Shown here: positions 54,127-62,258 of the stretch, piece after piece
How positions within the stretch are numbered: position 1 is the first letter of the stretch
How the letters are laid out: each line of letters begins with the position of its first letter
NCBI RefSeq assembly: GCF_003490595.1
Contig: NZ_QQGY01000009.1
Location: forward strand, 36,443-100,442
From: Haemophilus haemolyticus_L
GTDB lineage: Bacteria; Pseudomonadota; Gammaproteobacteria; Enterobacterales; Pasteurellaceae
Direction: 5' to 3'
DNA length: 64,000 nt
Made by a program: the position numbers and the translations under genes
Notes under the pieces: model-generated
The model's input: the letters and a program-made list of their open reading frames with translations, nothing else
Database searches by the model: none
What the model was told of the DNA's origin: nothing

Positions 54127-55329
54127 ATGAACAAAACTGTAGGCAGCACACTTCTTGTTGCCGGTACGATGATTGGCGCGGGAATGTTGGCTATGCCACT
54201 CACTTCTGCAGGTATCGGATTCGGCTTTACTTTAGTCTTATTATTAGGGCTTTGGGCATTATTAACTTTTAGCGCACTTTTATTCGTTGAGCTCTATCAA
54301 ACTGCGGAAAGTGATGCGGGTATCGGTACACTCGCTGAACAATATTTTGGTAAAGCAGGACGCATTATTGCCACGGCAGTGCTAATTATTTTCTTATACG
54401 CATTAATTGCCGCTTATGTCAGCGGTGGCGGTTCACTACTAAAAGATTTATTGCCTGAAAGTTTTGGCGATAAAGTTAGCATCTTATTATTTACCGTGAT
54501 TTTCGGTTCATTTATCGTCATCGGTACACATAGCGTAGATAAAATTAATCGCGTGTTATTTTTCGTTATGCTTGCAGCCTTTGCCGTGGTGTTAAGCTTA
54601 ATGTTGCCAGAAATCAAATTTGATAACTTAATGGCGACGCCAATTGATAATGCTTTAATTATCTCTGCAAGCCCTGTATTTTTCACGGCATTTGGTTTCC
54701 ACGGCTCCATTCCAAGTTTAAATAAATACTTAGATGGCAACGTAAAAGCATTACGCATTTCTATTTTGGCGGGTTCAGCCATTACCCTTTGCGCTTATAT
54801 TTTGTGGCAAATGTCCACTCATGGTTTGCTCACACAAAATGAGTTCTTACAAATCTTAAAAGAAGATGCCACCTTAAATGGTTTAGTAAAAGCAACGCTT
54901 GCTATCACAGGAAGTAACATGATCGCAGGTGCGGTAAAATTATTCTCAACTTTGGCGCTGGTTACCTCTTTCTTAGGCGTAGGGCTTGGCTTGTTGGAAT
55001 GTATCGAAGATTTATTAAAACGATCTTTTAATATTTCTGCAGGGCGTATATCCCTTGGCTTAATGACATTCATTCCACCACTCGTCTTTGCGCTTTTCTA
55101 TCCTGAAGGTTTTATTTTAGCGCTAGGCTATGCAGGTCAAATGTTTGCATTCTATGCCGTAGTATTGCCAGTTAGCCTTGTTTGGAAAGCTCGTCGTGCC
55201 CACGCTAATTTGCCATACAAAGTATGGGGAGGAAATCTGACTTTAATTATCGTATTGGTATTAGGCGTAATCATTACATCCATTCCATTTGCGATTCGTG
55301 CGGGTTACTTGCCATTTGTCGTGGGTTAA
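54127..55329 (+). CDS. tyrP: Aromatic amino acid permease, TyrP type
   Basis: 400-residue, 11-helix transporter of the hydroxy/aromatic amino acid permease family. It starts with KTVGSTLLVAGTMIGAGMLAMP, the family's unwound first helix, and has FHGSIPSLNKYL near 198. It imports tyrosine (or tryptophan) with protons. The TyrR-like boxes upstream favour tyrosine. AAGGAA precedes the ATG. Confidence 0.9.
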   Translation: MNKTVGSTLLVAGTMIGAGMLAMPLTSAGIGFGFTLVLLLGLWALLTFSALLFVELYQTAESDAGIGTLAEQYFGKAGRIIATAVLIIFLYALIAAYVSGGGSLLKDLLPESFGDKVSILLFTVIFGSFIVIGTHSVDKINRVLFFVMLAAFAVVLSLMLPEIKFDNLMATPIDNALIISASPVFFTAFGFHGSIPSLNKYLDGNVKALRISILAGSAITLCAYILWQMSTHGLLTQNEFLQILKEDATLNGLVKATLAITGSNMIAGAVKLFSTLALVTSFLGVGLGLLECIEDLLKRSFNISAGRISLGLMTFIPPLVFALFYPEGFILALGYAGQMFAFYAVVLPVSLVWKARRAHANLPYKVWGGNLTLIIVLVLGVIITSIPFAIRAGYLPFVVG

Positions 55330-55340
55330 TAATATAAAAA

Positions 55341-55368
55341 CACCGTTCAATTTTGAACGGTGCTTTTT
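55341..55368. terminator. tyrP terminator
   Basis: CACCGTTCAA / TTGAACGGTG stem, 2-nt loop, then a T-run; also usable from the opposite side by the toxin-antitoxin operon. Confidence 0.9.
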
Positions 55369-55586
55369 TAACGCCAAATCATATTCAGTTTACGATGATT
55401 TATTGCGCAATCTTTTAAATAGGCATTAATTAAAGTTTGATAAGGAATACCTACCTCTTTAGATAATGCCTTAAAGTAATCAACCGCATCATCGTCTAAA
55501 CGAATTGTCACCATTTTTTTCGCTTTCAATTGTCCCGCATAAGGGTTACGAATCCCCTGAGAAAAATCATATTCATCTTTCATCAT
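55368..55586 (-). CDS. brnA: BrnA-type antitoxin
   Basis: 72 residues with a C-terminal ribbon-helix-helix-like DNA-binding region (KMVTIRLDDDAVDYFKALSK, about 25-44) followed by GIPYQTLINAYLKD. BrnA neutralises BrnT and represses the pair. Starts within a 4-bp ATGA overlap after the toxin gene, the usual toxin-first order. The terminator of tyrP adjoins its stop. Confidence 0.85.
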   Translation of the reverse strand: MMKDEYDFSQGIRNPYAGQLKAKKMVTIRLDDDAVDYFKALSKEVGIPYQTLINAYLKDCAINHRKLNMIWR

Positions 55587-55864
55587 AAATTCTCCTTATA
55601 TTGTTTGCTTTCATAAATAGTTGCTAAGCGAGCTGAAATAATCCGAATATTCTCATCTCGTTCACAATGAACAACCACAAGTGTATTATTTTTTTCACTA
55701 CGTCCTAACAATAAAAAACGTTCTTCATAAAAAGAATGCTCTGGATCGGGTATTAACAATGCATAATCATCATAAAATACTGTCATCGCTTCTTCAAAGC
55801 TTATACCATGTTTAATTTTATTGAGTTCTGCTTTATTACGATCCCATTCAAACCCATTTAGCAT
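55583..55864 (-). CDS. brnT: BrnT-type ribonuclease toxin
   Basis: 93 residues of the BrnT (RelE-like) family: FEWDRNKAELNKIKHGISFEEA near 5-26 is the signature, followed by the barrel strands RFLLLGRSEKNNTLVVVH and ENIRIISARLAT. BrnT cleaves RNA to slow growth. First gene of the two-gene operon; no strong ribosome-binding site is seen before its ATG. Confidence 0.87.
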   Translation of the reverse strand: MLNGFEWDRNKAELNKIKHGISFEEAMTVFYDDYALLIPDPEHSFYEERFLLLGRSEKNNTLVVVHCERDENIRIISARLATIYESKQYKENL

Positions 55865-56007
55865 AAGTATTATTCAATATTAAAATGTCAATATATTATA
55901 TTTATAATTTGATGAAAAAACAAACGACATATAAGTTATCATTACCGAACATTAACAAAAAACGCTAAGATTTTTATTTTTAGTGCTTTAAAAAATGCGG
56001 TAAATTT

Positions 56008-56559
56008 TTAATGCGTTTTATGGCTTGTGCTATACAAAATTTTGTCCGTATAAGCCAAAGCAATTGCCGAAACTAAAAAGCCCAAGTGCAACAACAATTG
56101 CCACATCATCGTTTTTTCTGGCGTATTGCTCGCGTTCACAAAGGTTTGCAACATATGGATAGATGAAATGCCGATAATAGACATAGAAAGTTTAACCTTC
56201 AATACAGTCGCATTTACATGACTCATCCATTCTGGTTGATCAGGATGATTACGCGTACGCAATTTGGATACAAAAATTTCATAGCCACCGATAGTTACCA
56301 TCACAAGCAAGTTTGCGATCATCACGACATCAATCAAATTCAACACACCCAACATAATCGTGTTGGAATCCATCTCATTGACATTAATCACCAATGCCCA
56401 TAAGCCTTTAATAAACTTATAAGAGTAGATTGCAAGGGTGACAATTAAGCCCAAATAAATCGGTACTTGCAACCAGCGACTAGCAAAAATTATTTTCGCG
56501 ATAATATTCGATTGTTCGTTATATTTCGCATAAGGATCAACAGGTTTGTTTTCTTCCAT
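56008..56559 (-). CDS. YqhA/UPF0114 family membrane protein
   Basis: 183 residues with four hydrophobic segments (about 32-55, 70-95, 123-145, 153-172). FASRWLQVPIYLGLI and the GYEIFVSKL stretch identify the UPF0114 family. Function unknown. Confidence 0.88.
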   Translation of the reverse strand: MEENKPVDPYAKYNEQSNIIAKIIFASRWLQVPIYLGLIVTLAIYSYKFIKGLWALVINVNEMDSNTIMLGVLNLIDVVMIANLLVMVTIGGYEIFVSKLRTRNHPDQPEWMSHVNATVLKVKLSMSIIGISSIHMLQTFVNASNTPEKTMMWQLLLHLGFLVSAIALAYTDKILYSTSHKTH

Positions 56560-56644
56560 TCGATTTTATTCCTAAATTAAATAGTGGGTTAAATAAACAA
56601 AAAAACCGCAAGAAAATAGCAGTTTTTTTGAAAATAGCAATATT

Positions 56645-58084
56645 TTATTCATTTCTCTGCTCTAATGTCGTCAACCTAGCCAAATCCACCTGATTATTTA
56701 ACAACTCCACATCTGGCATCGTTTTATTTGCTTTTGCGGAAAGGGTTTTAAATCGTTCTACTTTGCCAACTAAACCTTGTTGGCCAACAAGTGCGGTGAC
56801 TGTGTGGTTGTATTGGTTGCTGACGGTGGAAAGCGTATTGCCGAGCTTACTTAAACGTTCTGCGACCAAGCAAATTTGGTTATAAATATCACCCGCTTTT
56901 TCAGCGATTTCTTTTGCCTCGGTATTACCGCGTTCGATGCGCCAGAGGTTTGCCACGGTGCGTAAAATCGGCATTAAGGTAGTGTGAGAGACCATAATTA
57001 CATTACGTTCATAACCGTAATTAAATAAAGCAGGATCAGATTTTAAAGCCTCAATATACGCGGGTTCCACTGCAATAAACATGAGAACAAAATTCGGGCT
57101 ACGCATGCCAATAAGATTACTGTAATCTTTTTTATGCAAATCATTAATATGGGTTTTCAATGCAGAAATATGTTCTTTTAGTAAACGCTCACGTTCAAAA
57201 TCATCCTCAGAATTTACCGCACTTTCGTAAGCCACCAGCGACATTTTGCTGTCGATAATTAAGTGCTTTTCATCAGGTAGATTTAACACAAAATCTGGAT
57301 AATTGCGCCCGCCTTGTTCATCTTTAAAATGCGCTTGGGCACGGTAATGCACATTTTCTTCAAGCCCAGCCAGTTGCAAAGCTTGTTCTAATTGCACTTC
57401 ACCCCAGTTACCTAACGTTTTCTTTTCGCCTTTCAGCGCAGAAGTTAAATTACTCGCCTCTTGCGACATATTCAGACCAATTTCCAGCACTTTTTTGATT
57501 TCCGCTTCCAAGCCTGCATTACCTTTTACCGATTCGGAGTGAATTTCATTGACCCGTTTTTGGAAACCTTCAATTTGCTCACGGAAAGGCTTGAGCAAGG
57601 TTTCCAATGCCGTTTGATTTGATTGACTAAATGATCGACTTTTTTCATCCAAAATCCGATTGGCTAGATTTTGAAATTCCACGCCCAACTGTTGCTTAGA
57701 TTGTTCAAAGTTTTGTTGTTGCGCGGAAAAATATTTTTCTTTCTCTGCTAAGGTTGTTTGTAACCCCGTTAATTCTTGAGAAAGTGCGGTCAATTTTTCA
57801 GTCAAATTTTGTCGTTCTTGTGTAAGATGATGTATTTGTTCATCACGTTCAGTTAAACGATATTGCAGCCCTTGATTTTCAGTCTGTACTTTAATTGTTT
57901 GTTGTTCAAACTGGTTTTTAATGCTACTAAGTTCATCAAATTTACTGGCAAGTTGATTGTAATATTGAGTCGTTTTCGATAATTCTTGATAAAGATGTGT
58001 ATATTTTTGTTGGCGTAGAATAAGCAATAAAATCAATAAAACAACGATTGCTAACAAGCTAAAAAGCCACAAATTCTCTGACAT
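56645..58084 (-). CDS. rmuC: DNA recombination protein RmuC
   Basis: 479 residues: one N-terminal membrane helix (about 6-24), a long coiled coil (about 28-150), and a C-terminal PD-(D/E)xK nuclease-like domain (about 195-420) with LGNWGEVQLEQALQLAGL, YPDFVLNLP and HLIIDSKMSLVAYE. It limits inversion events between repeats in E. coli. GGGGGA precedes the ATG. Confidence 0.92.
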   Translation of the reverse strand: MSENLWLFSLLAIVVLLILLLILRQQKYTHLYQELSKTTQYYNQLASKFDELSSIKNQFEQQTIKVQTENQGLQYRLTERDEQIHHLTQERQNLTEKLTALSQELTGLQTTLAEKEKYFSAQQQNFEQSKQQLGVEFQNLANRILDEKSRSFSQSNQTALETLLKPFREQIEGFQKRVNEIHSESVKGNAGLEAEIKKVLEIGLNMSQEASNLTSALKGEKKTLGNWGEVQLEQALQLAGLEENVHYRAQAHFKDEQGGRNYPDFVLNLPDEKHLIIDSKMSLVAYESAVNSEDDFERERLLKEHISALKTHINDLHKKDYSNLIGMRSPNFVLMFIAVEPAYIEALKSDPALFNYGYERNVIMVSHTTLMPILRTVANLWRIERGNTEAKEIAEKAGDIYNQICLVAERLSKLGNTLSTVSNQYNHTVTALVGQQGLVGKVERFKTLSAKANKTMPDVELLNNQVDLARLTTLEQRNE

Positions 58085-58164
58085 ATATCCCCCTTAACAT
58101 AATGCCGTAAATTGTAACATAGAAATGTGAGTTAAATTTTAGCTTTAAGTGCGGTGAAATTATC

Positions 58165-59295
58165 TCACTCACCGCCCTTATCATAGGCTGCATCAGTCAA
58201 CGTTTTCAAAAACGCTTCCAATGCATCAATTTCTGCATCAGTAAGCGGTTTACCTTTAAGATCACTATTGCTTATCGTTGGAGCATATTCTGCTGCCGCC
58301 CAAGGTTTGCCGGTTTCGGGATTAATTTTACGCTCAGGGTTGTTATGGCTATCCAAAAATAATAATACAGTGCGCAGCTCTTTAAATACACCGTTATGCA
58401 TATAAGGTGCAGTAACTGCTACATTACGCAATGTCGGCACTTTAAATTTGCCCTTTTGAGCGATATCACCTTTCACCATTGGATTATCTAACAATCCATT
58501 ATCCACCCAATCTTCGCTTAATTTATTGTGAGCAATCAATGCCTCATTTTTCGGTACACCAAGATTGAAATAACGATAATTTGTAAAAGTTTCTTCACGA
58601 TGATCTTTTTCATTCAGCTGATGGCAATTACTACAAGTTGTTTTTTCTTTATCAAAAAATAACGCCTTTCCTAATGCCTCTTGCTCAGTAAATTTATCTT
58701 GCCCTGCCAAAGTGCGGTCATATTTAGAACTGAATTGAGCAAACAAATCTAATTGCTGAAATGCAGCAAGTGCCTGTTCCATAATGGCGTAAATTTTCTC
58801 ATCATCTTGCCAAATTTCCTCGCCCCAATGCTTGGTAATGTAATCTTTCACTGCTTGATTTTCGGCAATACGTTTCACCACACTGGCTTTGTCTTTCATG
58901 CCCATTTCAACAGGATTGAGTGGAGGTCCCCCCGCCTGCTCAGCTAAATGTTTTGCTCGACCATCCCAGAACTGACCGCCAACATAATCCTTAATTTTTT
59001 CATCGAAATGAAAATCAGGGGAATATTTTGCATAAATGGCTGTTGGTGTGTTGCGATTACCAAACTTTGTCGGATCATCACCTTGTGAAACCATTTTATT
59101 GATATCGTTTTTGCGTAAATCCGCAAAAGCCGCTGCGGGCATATGGCAAGTAGAGCAACTCTGTGTTTTATTGTGAGAAAGTGATTTATCAAAAAAGAAA
59201 GCTTGACCCAATCCAAGCAATGCCGGATTTATAGGTTCTTCTTGAGCAAAACAAAAAATAGGTAAGGCAAATAATGACAAGAAATATTTTTTCAT
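58165..59295 (-). CDS. ccp: Periplasmic dihaem cytochrome c peroxidase
   Basis: 376 residues. Signal peptide MKKYFLSLFALPIFCFAQ. Two c-type haem sites: CSTCH near 47-51 and CSNCH near 222-226, with the MHNGVFKELRTVL segment near 304. It reduces H2O2 to water using electrons from c cytochromes. Divergent from norB; both deal with toxic small oxidants. Confidence 0.93.
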   Translation of the reverse strand: MKKYFLSLFALPIFCFAQEEPINPALLGLGQAFFFDKSLSHNKTQSCSTCHMPAAAFADLRKNDINKMVSQGDDPTKFGNRNTPTAIYAKYSPDFHFDEKIKDYVGGQFWDGRAKHLAEQAGGPPLNPVEMGMKDKASVVKRIAENQAVKDYITKHWGEEIWQDDEKIYAIMEQALAAFQQLDLFAQFSSKYDRTLAGQDKFTEQEALGKALFFDKEKTTCSNCHQLNEKDHREETFTNYRYFNLGVPKNEALIAHNKLSEDWVDNGLLDNPMVKGDIAQKGKFKVPTLRNVAVTAPYMHNGVFKELRTVLLFLDSHNNPERKINPETGKPWAAAEYAPTISNSDLKGKPLTDAEIDALEAFLKTLTDAAYDKGGE

Positions 59296-59510
59296 TCTAA
59301 CTCCACGGACATAAAAAATAACTGCACTTAGTCAAAGTAAATCCACTATTATAAATTTAGACTGTACATAAATTAACTTAAACATTGATATCTTACACCA
59401 AACTCAAATTTTTAAACCTTTTCTTACATACTTAAATTAACTACTACTTCTAGTAGAAAAGCAATACTTTTGTAAATTGAAGAACTGTTAAAACATTTTT
59501 TAGCTGCGGT

Positions 59511-59533
59511 TTTTTGATGACCTCAATCAAAAA
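59511..59533. promoter_or_regulatory. Unassigned palindrome upstream of norB
   Basis: TTTTTGAT-GACCTCA-ATCAAAAA, 8-bp arms around 7 bp, in the 389-bp gap between ccp and norB. It resembles an FNR site but the spacer is 7, not 4. It may bind an NO- or redox-responsive regulator; not assigned. Confidence 0.4.
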
Positions 59534-59575
59534 TAACCTACTAATTTAGTCAATTACTTTATTTGAGGTATTATT

Positions 59576-59599
59576 ATGGTGTTCAAATACCCGATATAA
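59576..59599 (+). CDS. Possible 7-codon leader peptide upstream of norB
   Basis: ATG followed by six codons and TAA (MVFKYPI), with GAGG 7 bp upstream. Its last codons form the left arm of the hairpin at 59585-59613. It may be chance; listed because position, ribosome-binding sequence and hairpin coincide. Confidence 0.25.
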   Translation: MVFKYPI

Positions 59600-59613
59600 T
59601 TAGTCGGGTATTT
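59585..59613 (+). terminator. Terminator-like hairpin in the norB leader
   Basis: AAATACCCG / CGGGTATTT, a perfect 9-bp stem with an 11-nt loop, then TTGCTTTG. About 70 bp before norB on the same strand. Either ends an upstream transcript or acts as an attenuator. Confidence 0.5.
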
Positions 59614-59684
59614 TGCTTTGTGTAAAATATTTACCTATGATTTTAAATAGGAAGTTAATTTTTCAATAACCTAGGAGTGATAAA

Positions 59685-61925
59685 ATGGGACAGTATAAAA
59701 AGTTCTGGTACCTATTAGTCGCCGTATTGATTGGGGCATTCTCCATTCTCGGTTACTATGGGTTTGAAGTTTATCGTGAAGCACCACCAATTCCACAACA
59801 ATATGTTTCAGAATCAGGTGAAAAAGTGATTACTCACGATGAAATTTTACATGGTCAAACAGCTTGGCAAACTACTGGCGGTATGCAAGTGGGTTCTGTT
59901 TGGGGGCACGGTGCATATCAAGCACCAGACTGGACGGCAGATTGGCTTCACCGTGAATTAACTAATTGGTTGGACATTACAGCGAATCAAGAGTTTAGTA
60001 AAAACTTTGCAGATTTAAATGATGAACAACAAACTTTATTAAAAGCGCGTTTAACCAAAGAATATCGCGGCAGCAAAGTTGAAAACGGCACCGTTGTGCT
60101 TTCTAACACCCGTTTAGCGGCAATGGAAAAAACTGCACAATACTACATTTCTTTATACGGCGATGATCCTACTACCAAAGTGACTCGTGAACACTTTGCG
60201 ATGAAGGATAACACGCTTCCTGATTTACAAGCGCGTAAAGACTTAACTAAATTCTTCTTCTGGACTGCGTGGACTGCATCAGCTGAACGTCCAAATACAA
60301 ATGCAAGCTATACCAACAACTGGCCACACGAGCCGTTAATTAATAACGTGCCAACACCTGAAAATGTGATTTGGTCTATTGCGAGTGTGGTATTCCTCAT
60401 TGCAGGTATTGGTTTTGTGGTATGGATTTGGTCATTTAAAAAACGTGAAGATGAAAAAGAACCAGCAACACCTGAGTTCGATCCACTTACAAAATTACAA
60501 CTTACCCCTTCTCAACGTTCGTTAGGTAAATACCTCTTCACTGTGCTTGCATTATTCTTACTGCAAGTGAACTTAGGGGCGATTGTTGCTCACTACACTG
60601 TTGAGGGGCAAGAATTTTACGGTATTGATATTTCCCAATATTTTCCTTATTCATTAATACGTACTTGGCATATTCAATCAGCCTTATTCTGGATTGCGAT
60701 GGCATTCTTAGCTGGCGGTTTATTCCTTGCACCAATCATTAATGGCGGTAAAGATCCGAAATTTCAAAAATTGGGTGTGGATGTTCTATACTGGGCATTA
60801 GTAGTATTAGTAATAGGTTCATTCACTGGTAGCTACTTAGCAATTGCTCATATTCTTCCTGAAGAATGGAGCTTTATGTTCGGTCATCAAGGTTACGAAT
60901 TCATTGACTTAGGTCGTTTCTGGCAAGCGGTAAAATTTGCAGGTATCTTATTCTGGTTAGTCTTAATGCTTCGCGGTACAGTGAACGCATTCAAACAACC
61001 AGGAGACAAAAACTTATTGGCATTGTTCTTCGCTTCCGTAATTGCAATCGGTTTGTTCTATGGTCCAGCATTATTCTACGGCGAGCACACTCACATTTCT
61101 GTGATGGAATACTGGCGCTGGTGGGTGGTTCACCTATGGGTAGAAGGCTTCTTTGAAGTATTCTCTGTAGCAGCGCTTTCATTCATTTTTGTAAGTTTAG
61201 GTTTAGTTTCACGTCGTACTGCGACGGTGGCAACCATTACTGAAGCGGCATTGTTCTTAATCGGTGGTATTCCAGGTACGTTCCACCATCTATACTTCGC
61301 GGGTGCAACAACCCCAATCATTGCTGTAGGTGCTTCTTTCTCTGCGCTTGAAGTGGTACCGTTAGTATTATTAGGTCACGAAGCTTGGGAACACTGGGCT
61401 ATGAAACAAAAAGCACCTTGGATGGAACGCTTAAAATGGCCTCTTTACTGCTTCGTAGCCGTTGCATTTTGGAATATGTTAGGTGCTGGTGTATTTGGTT
61501 TCTTAATCAACCCACCAATTTCACTCTACTATGTTCAAGGCTTGAACACAACTGCTGTTCACGCTCACGCAGCATTATTCGGCGTGTATGGCTTCTTAGC
61601 ATTAGGCTTCGTATTCTTAATCGCTCGTTACTTACGTCCAAATACACCATTTAACGATAAATTAATGAAATGGGGCTTCTGGTTATTAAACGGTGGTTTA
61701 GTACTCATGATCGTGTCGAGCTTACTACCTATCGGCGTTATCCAAGGATATGCAAGTATCTCAGAAGGCTTATGGTATGCACGTAGTGAAGAATTTATGC
61801 AACAATCATTATTCGATACATTGCGGTGGATTCGTATAGTAGGTGATGTTGTATTTATATTAGGCGCACTCGCCTTCTTCTGGCAAATCTTTACGATGAT
61901 TTTCTTCAGACCTAAACATACTTAG
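59685..61925 (+). CDS. norB: Quinol-dependent nitric oxide reductase NorB (qNOR)
   Basis: 746-residue inner-membrane enzyme that reduces NO to N2O with electrons from quinol. The N-terminal extension (about 1-215) replaces the separate NorC subunit, and about 13 more helices form the haem-copper-oxidase-like core. Haem and iron ligands appear in HIQSALFWIAM, the EHTHISVMEYWRWWVVHLWVE stretch and TAVHAHAALFGVYGF. GGAG precedes the ATG. It stands alone, without nor accessory genes, and detoxifies NO rather than completing a denitrification pathway. Confidence 0.95.
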   Translation: MGQYKKFWYLLVAVLIGAFSILGYYGFEVYREAPPIPQQYVSESGEKVITHDEILHGQTAWQTTGGMQVGSVWGHGAYQAPDWTADWLHRELTNWLDITANQEFSKNFADLNDEQQTLLKARLTKEYRGSKVENGTVVLSNTRLAAMEKTAQYYISLYGDDPTTKVTREHFAMKDNTLPDLQARKDLTKFFFWTAWTASAERPNTNASYTNNWPHEPLINNVPTPENVIWSIASVVFLIAGIGFVVWIWSFKKREDEKEPATPEFDPLTKLQLTPSQRSLGKYLFTVLALFLLQVNLGAIVAHYTVEGQEFYGIDISQYFPYSLIRTWHIQSALFWIAMAFLAGGLFLAPIINGGKDPKFQKLGVDVLYWALVVLVIGSFTGSYLAIAHILPEEWSFMFGHQGYEFIDLGRFWQAVKFAGILFWLVLMLRGTVNAFKQPGDKNLLALFFASVIAIGLFYGPALFYGEHTHISVMEYWRWWVVHLWVEGFFEVFSVAALSFIFVSLGLVSRRTATVATITEAALFLIGGIPGTFHHLYFAGATTPIIAVGASFSALEVVPLVLLGHEAWEHWAMKQKAPWMERLKWPLYCFVAVAFWNMLGAGVFGFLINPPISLYYVQGLNTTAVHAHAALFGVYGFLALGFVFLIARYLRPNTPFNDKLMKWGFWLLNGGLVLMIVSSLLPIGVIQGYASISEGLWYARSEEFMQQSLFDTLRWIRIVGDVVFILGALAFFWQIFTMIFFRPKHT

Positions 61926-61939
61926 TTAGGTTATCCCCC

Positions 61940-61973
61940 AAAGCGACTTATGTGAAAGTAGGTCGCTTTTTTA
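61940..61973 (+). terminator. norB terminator
   Basis: AAAGCGAC / GTCGCTTT with an inner TA pair, then T6. Confidence 0.88.
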
Positions 61974-62008
61974 TTCTCATCTATCATATCTTATATATAA
62001 ACATTAAA

Positions 62009-62072
62009 AATATTAGAGGCTAAAGTAGATTATCAATTATGTTAATCTGCTTCAGCCCCTTAAATAATATTG
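62009..62072. repeat. Imperfect palindrome between norB and the NSS genes
   Basis: GGCTaaAGtAGATTA and TAATCTgCTtcAGCC pair, with outer AATATT copies. It may terminate the leftward NSS operon; no reading frame. Confidence 0.5.
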
Positions 62073-62099
62073 AATAATGTTTGTTAATACCCTACACCT

Positions 62100-62145
62100 T
62101 AATCAATTGGTTATTTAGTCCAAATTTGGGGGGACAGATCAACGT
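62100..62145. mobile_element. Trace of an IS3-family right end
   Basis: TTATTTAGTCCAAATTTGGG (from 62111) then GGGACAGATCA resembles the right end at 63879 read in reverse (AGTCTAACTTTTTGGGGTCAGATCA). Only the terminus is recognisable. Confidence 0.4.
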
Positions 62146-62161
62146 GCGGTCAGATTTATGA

Positions 62162-62257
62162 TTATTCTTCTTTTGGTAATCGAATTAGGGCATAAATTAA
62201 TCCGCCCCATACTAACGCGAGAGACACGATCATCATAATAATTGCACCAGTAGTCAT
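62162..62257 (-). CDS. MetS-type small subunit of an NSS amino acid transporter
   Basis: 31 residues: one membrane helix (about 5-25, IIMMIVSLALVWGGLIYAL) and a charged end (RLPKEE). This is the pattern of the methionine/alanine importer small subunit that accompanies MetP-like sodium symporters. AGGAG precedes the ATG; it begins 1 bp past the stop of the large transporter gene, so the two are coupled. Confidence 0.85.
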   Translation of the reverse strand: MTTGAIIMMIVSLALVWGGLIYALIRLPKEE

Positions 62258-62258
62258 T

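Noticed and set aside
59511..59533. FNR box upstream of norB
   Set aside because: Half-sites are separated by 7 bp; FNR needs 4.
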